From Flavobacteriales bacterium (lineage in GTDB: Bacteria; Bacteroidota; Bacteroidia; Flavobacteriales_D; Crocinitomicaceae): a stretch of 38,482 nucleotides of DNA. The stretch is taken from the NCBI GenBank assembly GCA_018883325.1, contig VEQH01000042.1, forward strand, positions 1-38,482, given 5' to 3'. The first letter of the stretch is position 1; each line of letters begins with the position of its first letter. Shown in pieces: positions 16,168-24,792 of the stretch. Position numbers and translations under genes: made by a program. Under the pieces are notes generated by a model. The model was not told the origin of the DNA. It saw only the letters and a list, made by a program, of their open reading frames with translations, and ran no database searches.

Positions 16168-17304
16168 ATGCCTTTCCTTTTTATTTTTCTATTTATTATT
16201 GCTACGCAAGCGTTTTTCTCCTACTCGTTTTTTTCGCAGGAAGAATTGATTTACAACATTTTTGGTGCGACGCAATTAATTGCTTTTATCGGTGCAATTA
16301 TGCTGATGTTTTTCTTTTTCAGAAAGAGAAACTCAACGGAATATCGCGCAGGGTTCTATGCTTTTGGAGCGATGATAGCCTCTGGAGTTCCTGCGATTGC
16401 ATTTATTTTCCCTGGAATTTTAAAACTTATTACGGGAAATGTTTTGTTCTTTCAAATTGGTTGGACGCTGTCGTTTTTACTTTTCGTAGGGATCATCGTT
16501 GGAATTTTGTGGGGACGTTGGAATTGGAAAGTTCACCAAGTTAAACTTGATTTCCCACATTTCCCCGAAGATTTAAATTCAATTAAAATTGTGCAAATCA
16601 GTGATGTACACGTTGGAAGTTTTTTCAATAATTACAAAAAAGTTGAAAAAGCAATTGATAAAATAAATGCTTTAAACGCTGATTATGTATTTTTTACAGG
16701 CGATTTAGTAAACAATTCAGCTGCGGAAATGAAAGGTTGGGAAGCAATATTTTCAAGAATTCAAGCGAAAAAAGGAAAATACAGTATTCTTGGAAATCAC
16801 GATTATGGCGATTATGTCAAATGGGAATCGGAAGCACACAAACACCAAAATTTACGTGATTTAATTGCAATTCATCAAGAAATTGGATTTCAACCTTTAC
16901 TAAATGAGTCAGTGGAATTGGCTCCAAATTTTTGGCTTTTAGGTGTTGAAAATTGGGGTAAAGCTCCCTTTAGACAAAGTGGCGAACTCGGTAAAACGCT
17001 TGCGAATGTTCCCTCAGAAGCTTTTAAACTGCTGCTCTCGCACGATCCAAGTCACTTTGATTTACAAGTTTTAGACACAGATATTGACTTAACACTTTCT
17101 GGTCACACCCACGGAATGCAATTCGGAATCGAACGCTTTGGTATCAAATTAAGTCCTGTTTCGCTACGCTACAAAAAATGGGCAGGATTATACCAAGTTG
17201 GTAAACAATACTTATACGTTAACCGCGGATTCGGCTACCTCGGCTTTCCCGGTCGCGTTGGAATATATCCGGAAATAACGGAAATAACTTTAAGCAAAAA
17301 GTAA
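16168..17304 (+). CDS. Membrane-anchored metallophosphoesterase
   Basis: A protein of 378 residues with four hydrophobic segments in residues 1-120 and a calcineurin-like phosphoesterase domain from about 137. All five metal-site motifs are visible: SDVHVG (D146, H148), TGDLVN, GNHDYG (G209-D212), LLSHDP and SGHTHG (H313, H315). The layout resembles the YkuE/YaeI-type membrane phosphoesterases, some of which act on lipid A precursors or other phospholipid-linked substrates. The true substrate cannot be read from sequence. It has its own promoter (16121-16149). Confidence 0.9.
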   Translation: MPFLFIFLFIIATQAFFSYSFFSQEELIYNIFGATQLIAFIGAIMLMFFFFRKRNSTEYRAGFYAFGAMIASGVPAIAFIFPGILKLITGNVLFFQIGWTLSFLLFVGIIVGILWGRWNWKVHQVKLDFPHFPEDLNSIKIVQISDVHVGSFFNNYKKVEKAIDKINALNADYVFFTGDLVNNSAAEMKGWEAIFSRIQAKKGKYSILGNHDYGDYVKWESEAHKHQNLRDLIAIHQEIGFQPLLNESVELAPNFWLLGVENWGKAPFRQSGELGKTLANVPSEAFKLLLSHDPSHFDLQVLDTDIDLTLSGHTHGMQFGIERFGIKLSPVSLRYKKWAGLYQVGKQYLYVNRGFGYLGFPGRVGIYPEITEITLSKK

Positions 17305-17399
17305 AACAGAAAGATAAAAACTACATTTTCAACTGGATTGGAAATAATTGGCAATGAAATCATTTATCACAATTGCACCTTTTTTATTGGTTGAAATTT

Positions 17400-17407
17400 T
17401 AACTTTG
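17400..17407 (+). promoter_or_regulatory. Probable -7 element of the DUF2459 gene
   Basis: TAACTTTG matches the Bacteroidota -7 consensus exactly, 16 bases before the ATG at 17424. A TTG at 17373-17375 is 24 bases upstream, one base longer than the usual spacing. Confidence 0.5.
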
Positions 17408-17423
17408 TTTTCCAATAAGAACA

Positions 17424-18164
17424 ATGGAAGAACCTGAAAAAATTGAAGTCCCCATTCCTGAAAGTAAAATAAAGTTAGTTACCAAAAGACTTTGGAAATT
17501 CACCAAACGTTTTTTCATGGTTTTTGGAATCCTTCTGTTAGTTTATTTCTTCTCTGCTTACATCCTTTCTCGAATCACGGTTGAAGGTAAACATGAAAAG
17601 AATGCTACAATTGAAATTTGGTTGATGAAATCTGGCGTTCACACCGATTTTGTGGTTCCTGTGAAAACCAAAATAAAAGACTGGAGTACCGAATTTCCAA
17701 TTAAAAATACGATCGCTAATGACACCACAACTCCTTTAGTAGCAATTGGTTGGGGAGATAAAAATTTTTACATGAATACACCAACTTGGGCAGATTTAAC
17801 TTTCAAAACTGCAATTTCAGCAATGGCAGGACTTGGAACTTCCTCCATTCATGTAACTTACTATTACTATATACTTCCTGACAGACCAGTGATTTCATTA
17901 AAACTTTCTGAAAATCAATACCGTAATTTAGTAAAATATATAGAGAAAAGTTTATATCGCAATGATAAAAAACAAGCAATTTATATTGTTCCACGCATGA
18001 AATCAGTAATGGGACAGAACGATGCTTATTACGAAGCGCGTAATAATTACAGTATTTTTAGAACATGTAACTCTTGGATTAACAATGGTTTAAAAGCTGC
18101 CGACAAAAAAGCTTGTTTATGGACACCATTCGCAGGAGGAATTTTTTATCAATATGGGAAATAA
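17424..18164 (+). CDS. DUF2459/TIGR02117 family inner-membrane-anchored protein
   Basis: A protein of 246 residues with one membrane segment at about residues 32-50 (MVFGILLLVYFFSAYIL) and an outward domain. GVHTDFVVPVKTK, VAIGWGDKNFYMNTPTW and the C-terminal CNSWINNGLKAAD with WTPFAGGIFYQYG match the DUF2459 family. Function is unknown; the Cys-His pattern recalls a papain-like or NlpC-like fold, a weak suggestion. The following lipase-like gene overlaps its end by 11 bases, so the two are co-expressed. Confidence 0.82.
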   Translation: MEEPEKIEVPIPESKIKLVTKRLWKFTKRFFMVFGILLLVYFFSAYILSRITVEGKHEKNATIEIWLMKSGVHTDFVVPVKTKIKDWSTEFPIKNTIANDTTTPLVAIGWGDKNFYMNTPTWADLTFKTAISAMAGLGTSSIHVTYYYYILPDRPVISLKLSENQYRNLVKYIEKSLYRNDKKQAIYIVPRMKSVMGQNDAYYEARNNYSIFRTCNSWINNGLKAADKKACLWTPFAGGIFYQYGK

Positions 18165-19017
18165 ACTGTTCCTCTTTTTAGTGTTATTATTTTCAGTTCA
18201 AGCAATGAGCCAAACAGCAAGTTCCACTTCAGATTCAGCAAATCAAACGCGATTGATGGTTTTTGTCAATGGAAATCGCGGTCCGAAATTCAATAAAATT
18301 ACCACCGACAACAAACTTGAATTAAAAGATAAAACGGGTTATTGGTATAATTTTGACGACACAATCCTCAGTAGATTTCAACCAATTCAAGCAATCTATT
18401 TTGATGGTCATCATCCTGTCTCAACGTCCATGCACCGCACAAATGCGCGTTTTTTGAAAGCTTATTTCTTTTCTCGATTTTGCTGGTTTTCGAAAAAAAG
18501 TAGATGGGTATTAAATACAAAATTCAATGAACAAGGATTTAAAGTTCGCGTTGAAAATGGAAAAATCGCAGGTCAAAATCTCCTTAATTATTTACGTGAA
18601 AATCAACTTTTAGACAAGCAAGTTACAGTTGATTTTGTTAATCACAGTATGGGTTACGCTTACACTTTAGGGATTTTAGAAATAGTTCAGCCATATATAA
18701 AACTTGGAAAATTTCTTGCAATAGCTCCCGAAAGTGGTGGTTTACAAGGTGCTGATTGGATTCTTTTCGAAGAAGTTTGGCAATACGGCTGTGACATGGA
18801 TTCACCTAATAGTAAAGTGATTTATTACCAAGATGGAATTGCAGCACAAACACCGATTAAAGGTATTGAAAACGTAAATCCAAACAAGGGAGGACGCGTT
18901 TTTATTCCCAAAGAATGGAGTAAATTCAATCAGGGATTTCTGAAATCACATCACTTGAATTGGTTTCAATGGTTTTTCTTGATTAAACCAACAGATCGAG
19001 GTTATTTTAAACGCTAG
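18154..19017 (+). CDS. Exported alpha/beta-hydrolase-like protein
   Basis: A protein of 287 residues with a signal peptide (MGNKLFLFLVLLFSVQAMSQ). Residues from ~33 (RLMVFVNGNRGPKF) resemble the oxyanion strand of a lipase, and VDFVNHSMGYAYTLGI looks like a nucleophile elbow, with N-H-S-M-G in place of the usual G-H-S-M-G. A candidate acid or base is hard to place; HHLNWFQWFF near the end may supply the histidine. A secreted lipase or esterase is plausible but the fold call is only moderate. The ATG lies in the DUF2459 reading end (11-base overlap), indicating coupling. Confidence 0.6.
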   Translation: MGNKLFLFLVLLFSVQAMSQTASSTSDSANQTRLMVFVNGNRGPKFNKITTDNKLELKDKTGYWYNFDDTILSRFQPIQAIYFDGHHPVSTSMHRTNARFLKAYFFSRFCWFSKKSRWVLNTKFNEQGFKVRVENGKIAGQNLLNYLRENQLLDKQVTVDFVNHSMGYAYTLGILEIVQPYIKLGKFLAIAPESGGLQGADWILFEEVWQYGCDMDSPNSKVIYYQDGIAAQTPIKGIENVNPNKGGRVFIPKEWSKFNQGFLKSHHLNWFQWFFLIKPTDRGYFKR

Positions 19018-19045
19018 TCTTTTTGAAATTCTTACTTTTGAGGCA

Positions 19046-20053
19046 ATGATTCAACAACACGTCAATTTAAAACCTTACAACACTTTTGGTATTGAAGTTT
19101 ATGCCGCTGGTTTTGCACGCTTTTCATCAATTACGGACTTAAAAACGATTTTAGAAAGTAATACTTTTTCGCAACTTTTAATACTTGGCGGTGGAAGTAA
19201 TTTACTATTAACTAAAGATTTCGATGGTCTTGTCTTAAAGAATGAAATCCAAGGATTTACAATTCTTGAAGAAAGCGATAAAAACGTAATTATCGAAGCT
19301 GGAGCAGGTGAAATTTGGCACGAATTTGTAATGAAATGTATCGAAAATGGTTATGCTGGTGTTGAAAATCTGAGCCTCATTCCTGGAAGTGTTGGTGCAA
19401 GCCCAATGCAAAATATTGGTGCTTATGGCGTTGAGATTAAAGATGTTTTTCACCATTTGAAAGCTTACCATATTGCATCTGGAGAAATACACACTTTTGA
19501 CAAAGAAGCATGTCATTTTGGCTATCGAGAAAGTGTTTTTAAAAATATTTACAAAGGTCAATATATCATTTGCAGTGTCGCTTTTCAATTGTCAAAATCA
19601 CCAAAAATCAACACAAGTTATGGTGCAATTGAAACAGAATTAAAAGCAAGAAATATTTCTGAACCAACGATTCGCGATGTCAGTAACGCTGTGATTGCGA
19701 TACGACAATCAAAATTACCTGATCCAAAAGTGATTGGAAATGCAGGGAGTTTTTTCAAAAACCCCGTTGTCGAAGAAGCAATCGTTGAGAAAATAAAAGA
19801 AAATTACCCCGATGTTCCAAATTATCCCAGCGCGGATGGAAAACGAAAATTAGCTGCGGGTTGGTTGATTGAACAAGCTGGTTGGAAAGGAAAAACGTTT
19901 GAAACATTTGGCGTTCACAAACTTCAAGCATTAGTTCTTGTAAACTATGGTGGAAGTACTGGAAAACAAGTTCTTGACTTATCAACAAAAATCATTGAGT
20001 CCATCGAAGAAAAGTTTGGAGTTACCTTGGAGCGAGAGGTAAATATTCTTTAA
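19046..20053 (+). CDS. murB: UDP-N-acetylenolpyruvoylglucosamine reductase
   Basis: A flavoenzyme of 335 residues that uses NADPH to reduce UDP-GlcNAc-enolpyruvate to UDP-MurNAc in peptidoglycan synthesis. FAD-binding stretches ILGGGSNLLL and IPGSVGASPMQNIGAYG are present. IGNAGSFFKNPVV holds the catalytic serine that protonates the product, and the C-terminal GWLIEQAGWKG with the VHKLQALVLVN segment is typical. Length and the YRESVF element suit the type I (E. coli-like) form. A TACTTTTG box ends 5 bases before the ATG, possibly giving a very short leader; a GAGG stands just before the start. Confidence 0.95.
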   Translation: MIQQHVNLKPYNTFGIEVYAAGFARFSSITDLKTILESNTFSQLLILGGGSNLLLTKDFDGLVLKNEIQGFTILEESDKNVIIEAGAGEIWHEFVMKCIENGYAGVENLSLIPGSVGASPMQNIGAYGVEIKDVFHHLKAYHIASGEIHTFDKEACHFGYRESVFKNIYKGQYIICSVAFQLSKSPKINTSYGAIETELKARNISEPTIRDVSNAVIAIRQSKLPDPKVIGNAGSFFKNPVVEEAIVEKIKENYPDVPNYPSADGKRKLAAGWLIEQAGWKGKTFETFGVHKLQALVLVNYGGSTGKQVLDLSTKIIESIEEKFGVTLEREVNIL

Positions 20054-20109
20054 AATTGAGTACGACAAGTACTGACAATTTTAACGATATTGATTTTTTT
20101 TTAGGATTT

Positions 20110-20697
20110 TCAACAACTTAACTTCCCTTCAATTTCCTTCAAAATAATCTCAACGCATTCTTGAACGGAATTTTTAGCTGTTAAAAGTTCAATGTCTGCT
20201 TTGATCGGCGGTTCAAATGGACTATCAATTCCTGTAAAATTCTTTATTTCTCCTCTTCTTGCCTTTGCGTATAAACCTTTAACATCACGATTTTCACAGA
20301 TTGCTAAAGGACAGTTGATGAAAACCTCCACAAAATCAGCGTCTCCAATGATACTTTTTGCCATTGCTCTATCGGATATCAATGGTGAAATAAATGAAGT
20401 AATAACAATTGTTCCCGATTCCAAAAACAATTTTGCCATTTCTGCCACTCGTCGAATATTTTCTGTTCTATCCTCAGTTGAAAATCCTAAATCTTTGTTG
20501 ATACCCAAGCGTGTATTGTCGCCATCTAAACAAAAAGAGCGAACACCTCTTTCAAAAAGTGCAACTTCCAAGGCATTTGCAATAGTTGATTTTCCAGAAC
20601 CTGAAAAACCTGTTAACCACACCACAAAAGATTTGTGTCCGTTAAGTTTTTCCTTTTGTTCGCGTGTTATGTTAAAATTTTGAGGTCGTAAATTCAT
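20110..20697 (-). CDS. cysC: Adenylylsulfate kinase
   Basis: A protein of 195 residues, full length for CysC. It phosphorylates APS to PAPS. The P-loop GFSGSGKST lies at residues 30-38. LDGDNTRLGINKDLGFS and EDRTENIRRVAEMA are APS-kinase signatures, and FVEVFINCPLAICENRD and KGLYAKARRGEIKNFTGID complete the substrate lid. Without sulfate adenylyltransferase or PAPS reductase genes nearby the use of PAPS (assimilation or sulfation) cannot be told. It is 36 bases downstream of tcdA. Confidence 0.95.
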   Translation of the reverse strand: MNLRPQNFNITREQKEKLNGHKSFVVWLTGFSGSGKSTIANALEVALFERGVRSFCLDGDNTRLGINKDLGFSTEDRTENIRRVAEMAKLFLESGTIVITSFISPLISDRAMAKSIIGDADFVEVFINCPLAICENRDVKGLYAKARRGEIKNFTGIDSPFEPPIKADIELLTAKNSVQECVEIILKEIEGKLSC

Positions 20698-20733
20698 GGT
20701 TCAAATGGTAAATTAAAAGCAGTTTCTATTTTC

Positions 20734-21474
20734 TTATTTCTTCGTTTCGCCCCATTCTTCCGTTAAATAACGAATCACTTCAGCTGCTCCCATCAATCCA
20801 AAAAGCGCAGGCATATAGCTAATTGTTCCATAAAATGACTTTTTGAAATTTGAACCATCAGTCATTTTTAATGAAGCTTTATCTTGAATTTCAGTTGAAA
20901 AAACGGCTTTAACTCCTTTTAAAGTAATGTTTTCTCTTCGCAAGCGTTTTTTGATGTGTGCGCCTAGCTTACAATTATGAGCATGTTCCAATTTTGCCAC
21001 TTGCACTTTAGATGGATCTGACTTCCCTCCTGCTCCCAAATGACTTATGATTTTGATTTTCTTGCGTTTACAAACTTTAATCCATTCCAATTTAGGTGTT
21101 ACCGAATCGATGCAATCCATCACATAATCAGGCTGATAAGTTTCCATCAATTCCCAAACGCGTTCAGGCAGGACAAATTCCTCTAAAATATTCAATTCAA
21201 TCAACGGATTAATGTCTTTTATCCGAGCGCCCAAAACTTTAGCTTTATTGATTCCGATTGTTGAATCCAAGGCCGACAATTGACGATTTTTATTCGTTGG
21301 GTCAAAAACATCGCCATCAATAATTGTCATTTTTCCAACACCAGCGCGAGCGATAAATTCTCCCGCAAAAGAACCAACACCACCAAGTCCGACAATTAAA
21401 ACATGTGCATTTTTTAAATTTTGCATCTTTTTTTCATCCAACAAAAGCGCGGTGCGTTCCAACCATTTTTCCAT
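20734..21474 (-). CDS. tcdA: tRNA threonylcarbamoyladenosine dehydratase
   Basis: An E1/ThiF-like enzyme of 246 residues that cyclises t6A37 to ct6A in tRNAs. WLERTALLLDEKKMQNL leads into the ATP-binding HVLIVGLGGVGSFAGEFIAR and MTIIDGDVFDPTNKNRQLSA with the conserved NRQ. DYVMDCIDSVTPKLEW and the late KAVFSTEI fit TcdA/CsdL rather than ThiF or MoeB. The ATG at 21474 begins the conserved MEKWLER; a longer frame from 21537 adds residues outside the family pattern. Confidence 0.9.
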   Translation of the reverse strand: MEKWLERTALLLDEKKMQNLKNAHVLIVGLGGVGSFAGEFIARAGVGKMTIIDGDVFDPTNKNRQLSALDSTIGINKAKVLGARIKDINPLIELNILEEFVLPERVWELMETYQPDYVMDCIDSVTPKLEWIKVCKRKKIKIISHLGAGGKSDPSKVQVAKLEHAHNCKLGAHIKKRLRRENITLKGVKAVFSTEIQDKASLKMTDGSNFKKSFYGTISYMPALFGLMGAAEVIRYLTEEWGETKK

Positions 21475-21643
21475 AAATACACGTATTGATTTTGAATCGA
21501 TTGTAAAGGTATTTGTTTCTTTGAAAAGAACATTCAAACTTTAGATTCGATTTTCTTGATTCAAATAATTCGCAATGATTCTTGAAATTTAATACCACGT
21601 TAACATTTTTTATTAAATTCGGCATGAAAACAAAATTAAAAAT

Positions 21644-23089
21644 ATGGCAAATAGCGAAGTCTTAATTGACAAAAACGATGATTTAATTGACAGAATCGAA
21701 GCACAAGGAACGATTTTCGGTCACCCTAAAGGTTTGTATTTATTATTCTTCACAGAAATGTGGGAACGATTCAGCTATTATGGAATGAGAGCAATTTTAA
21801 TGCTTTACATGACTAAATTATGGATGGAAAATGGTTTAAATATACCTGGAGATAAAGCTTCCTTAATTTATGGTTTCTTCACAGGATTCGTTTACTTAAC
21901 ACCAATCATTGGTGGATACATCGCTGATAATTATATCGGTCAAAGAAAAGCCATAACTATCGGTGGTATTACAATGTTTGCTGGGCAGTTGGTATTGTTT
22001 GCTGTAAACACACATGTTGGTTTAGCAATGGGACTTTTACTTCTTATATTAGGAAACGGTATGTTCAAACCAAATATTTCTACCATGGTTGGACAATTGT
22101 ACCGCAATGGTGACAACCGTCGTGATTCAGCTTTCTCTATTTTCTACATGGGAATCAACCTTGGAGCATTATTAGCACCAATCGTTATTGCAATTTTAAC
22201 AGATGACGTTTTCGCAACAAGAGGTGAAGATGGCGCTATTATCAGTTATGGTTATAAATATGGATTCCTTGCAGCTGCAATTGGTATGGCTATCGGTCAA
22301 ATCCTTTTCAACTGGTTGTCTTCTAAATATTTATTAGAAATCGGTGTTGAACCAGGAGCAAAAAAACAAGAAAAAAATTCAGAAGGTATTGTTGACCGAT
22401 CAAATAAAAAACAACCACTTACACACGAAGAAAAACAACGTATTACAGTAATTTTCATTCTTACGTTCTTCGTTATTTTCTTCTGGGCAGGATTTGAGCA
22501 AGCAGGTTCTTCAATGACTTTATACACTGATAAATACATTGACCGTAATTTATTCGGATGGGAAATTCCAACTGCTATTTTCCAATCTGTAAATCCATTA
22601 TTCATCGTTGCATTAGGTCCTATTTTCGCTTGGTTTTGGAATTCTAAATACGGAGCAAAATTAACGACACCTGTAAAAATGTCATTAGGTATGATTTTAC
22701 TTGGTATCGGTTTCCTATTCATGTTATTTGCAACTTATGGCGTTCAAACCACAGGTTCAGGTGAGAAAGAAGTTGTTACACAAAAAGCAGCTTTAATTTG
22801 GTTGGTAATGACTTACTTCTTCCACACAATCGGTGAACTTTGTCTTTCTCCTGTTGGATTGTCTGTTGTAACAAAACTTGCTCCTCTAAAATTAGCTTCA
22901 ATGTTGATGGGAGTTTGGATGCTTTCTTCTTTCGTAGCAAACATTATGGGTGGATATATCGCAATGTATGTTGAGAAATTAGGTGCGGCAACAATTTTTG
23001 TTTCAATCGCTGCTTTTGTAATCACTTTAGGATTGTTGATGTTGTTATTGACAAGCAAACTTTCTAAAATGATGCACGGCGTCAAATAA
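21644..23089 (+). CDS. POT-family proton-dependent oligopeptide transporter
   Basis: An inner-membrane transporter of 481 residues with about 12-14 membrane segments. The proton-coupling motif ExxER is seen in FTEMWERFSYYGMRAILM, and FYMGINLGALLAPI matches the PTR2 signature. It takes up di- and tripeptides driven by the proton gradient. A cytoplasmic linker rich in Lys, Glu and Asn (around residues 238-262) separates the halves. A strong terminator follows 18 bases after the stop, before a second POT gene. Confidence 0.93.
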   Translation: MANSEVLIDKNDDLIDRIEAQGTIFGHPKGLYLLFFTEMWERFSYYGMRAILMLYMTKLWMENGLNIPGDKASLIYGFFTGFVYLTPIIGGYIADNYIGQRKAITIGGITMFAGQLVLFAVNTHVGLAMGLLLLILGNGMFKPNISTMVGQLYRNGDNRRDSAFSIFYMGINLGALLAPIVIAILTDDVFATRGEDGAIISYGYKYGFLAAAIGMAIGQILFNWLSSKYLLEIGVEPGAKKQEKNSEGIVDRSNKKQPLTHEEKQRITVIFILTFFVIFFWAGFEQAGSSMTLYTDKYIDRNLFGWEIPTAIFQSVNPLFIVALGPIFAWFWNSKYGAKLTTPVKMSLGMILLGIGFLFMLFATYGVQTTGSGEKEVVTQKAALIWLVMTYFFHTIGELCLSPVGLSVVTKLAPLKLASMLMGVWMLSSFVANIMGGYIAMYVEKLGAATIFVSIAAFVITLGLLMLLLTSKLSKMMHGVK

Positions 23090-23106
23090 CTAAAAACAAT
23101 AAAATC

Positions 23107-23140
23107 AAAAGGCTATCGACATTGATTGATAGCCTTTTTT
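23107..23140 (+). terminator. Rho-independent terminator between the two POT genes
   Basis: AAAAGGCTATC pairs perfectly with GATAGCCTTTT around a 10-base loop, followed by further T. The next start codon follows 18 bases later, so the second transporter gene either depends on read-through or has a promoter hidden here. Confidence 0.88.
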
Positions 23141-23157
23141 ATTTTAAAACATCAAAA

Positions 23158-24777
23158 ATGAAAGAAAGACAACATCCTAAGGCACTTCCCTATTTATTTT
23201 TCTCTGAAATGTGGGAACGATTTGGTTATTATTTAATGATCGGTATTTTCACCCTTTACCTTAAAGATGTGAAAGAAGGTTTTGGAATGAACGAAACCGA
23301 AGCTTCCGATTTATATGGAACTTTTATTGCATTTGTTTTTCTAACTCCTTTCATTGGAGGTTTACTTGCAGACAGAGTGCTTGGATATCGTCGTTCCATT
23401 ACAATTGGTGGAATCATGATGGGATTGGGTTATTCCTTAATGGCCGTTCACGACAAAAACGCTTTGTATATTGCTATGTTGCTAGTAATTCTTGGAAATG
23501 GTTTCTTTAAGCCTAATATTTCAGCTTTGCTCGGTAACGTTTACAACGACGAAAAATACAAAGCAAAAAAAGATGCTGGTTACAATATCTTCTACATGGG
23601 TATTAACATCGGTGCATTTGTATGTAACTTTTTCGGTGCTGCACTTTACAATATTTATGGCTGGTACGCTGCATTTTTAGCTGCTGGTGTTGGAATGTTT
23701 ATCGGTATTGTCATTTTCTGGCTTGGTACAAAGCATTTTAAACATGTTGATGTGATCAAACCAAAAGCTGAAAACGACATGAGTTTACTAAGTATTTTTG
23801 GTGTAATTCTTCTTCCTGCAATCGGTTTTGGAATGTTAGCGTTATTATTACCTGAACCTTTGGTGGGTTCAAAAACCACAGATGCGTTCCTATTTGGTTG
23901 TATTCCAGTGATTTTCTTTTACGGACGTTTACTTTACAAATCTCCTGCTGAGGAAAAACGTCCAATTGCGGCAATGTTGGCAATTTTTGCAGTTGTTATT
24001 ACTTTTTGGGCTGTTTTCAAACAGAATGGTTCAACTTTAAATACTTGGGCAGACCGCTACACAGATCGCGAAGTTCCAACAGCAATTCAACCAATTATGT
24101 CGGGATTGTTTCTTGCAGAGGAAATTAAATATGAAAAAGACTCTGTTGTTGTAATGGATGAACAATTTCGAGTAAAAGACAAAAAGTTAAAAGAATGGAA
24201 TTATCCAGCTTACTTTAAAAACGTTCCTGCTGAAAAACTACCAAAGGAAGGCGAAACAATTTATGCATTTAACACCAATATTTTTCAGTCTGTAAATCCT
24301 TTTTGGGTAATCGCAATGACTCCTTTGGTACTTGCCTTTTTTGGATTTTTAAATCGAAAAGGTTTAGAACCTTCTACCCCAACAAAAATTGCTTTTGGAC
24401 TATTAATTTCCGGATTGTCCTGTTTCGTGATGGTGGGTGCCGTGTATGCGAGCAATAACGGAATGTTAAAATCATCTGCTTGGTGGTTTATAAGTTCCTA
24501 TGCCGTTATTACAATTGGAGAACTTTTCTTAAGCCCAATGGGACTTTCACTTGTTTCAAAACTAAGTCCACCACGCTTGACTTCTTTAATGATGGGTGGT
24601 TGGTTTTTAGCTACTTCAATTGGAAACAAAATGTCGGGAGTTTTAAGTTCACTTTGGGATGGTTACGAGGACAAAGCAAATTTCTTCTATGTCAATGTCG
24701 TATTACTTTGTGCAGCTTCTTTATTGATGTTTTTAATGCTGAAGTGGTTAAATAAAATCTTCGCTGACTATAAATAA
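23158..24777 (+). CDS. POT-family peptide transporter, second copy
   Basis: A transporter of 539 residues, related to the one at 21644-23089. FSEMWERFGYYLMIGIF holds the ExxER motif and FYMGINIGAFVCNFF the PTR2 motif. It has a ~60-residue charged, soluble insertion (about 325-385, with EEIKYEKDSVVVMDEQ and WNYPAYFKNVPAEK) between the later membrane segments. The first copy lacks it, and it may form an extra domain. The ATG at 23158 opens the conserved region; an upstream alternative at 23122 would lie inside the terminator. The M1 peptidase gene follows after 15 bases, probably in the same transcript. Confidence 0.92.
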   Translation: MKERQHPKALPYLFFSEMWERFGYYLMIGIFTLYLKDVKEGFGMNETEASDLYGTFIAFVFLTPFIGGLLADRVLGYRRSITIGGIMMGLGYSLMAVHDKNALYIAMLLVILGNGFFKPNISALLGNVYNDEKYKAKKDAGYNIFYMGINIGAFVCNFFGAALYNIYGWYAAFLAAGVGMFIGIVIFWLGTKHFKHVDVIKPKAENDMSLLSIFGVILLPAIGFGMLALLLPEPLVGSKTTDAFLFGCIPVIFFYGRLLYKSPAEEKRPIAAMLAIFAVVITFWAVFKQNGSTLNTWADRYTDREVPTAIQPIMSGLFLAEEIKYEKDSVVVMDEQFRVKDKKLKEWNYPAYFKNVPAEKLPKEGETIYAFNTNIFQSVNPFWVIAMTPLVLAFFGFLNRKGLEPSTPTKIAFGLLISGLSCFVMVGAVYASNNGMLKSSAWWFISSYAVITIGELFLSPMGLSLVSKLSPPRLTSLMMGGWFLATSIGNKMSGVLSSLWDGYEDKANFFYVNVVLLCAASLLMFLMLKWLNKIFADYK

Positions 24778-24792
24778 AATCAAACACTAAAA

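Noticed and set aside
19235..19588. 117-codon frame opposite murB
   Set aside because: Antisense of murB, with murB motifs intact on the plus strand.
20054..20109. Short AGTAC/GTACT hairpin as a terminator between murB and cysC
   Set aside because: Five-base stem only; too weak to call although a T-run follows later.
22297..22722. 141-codon frame opposite the POT gene
   Set aside because: Antisense shadow of a well-conserved transporter.
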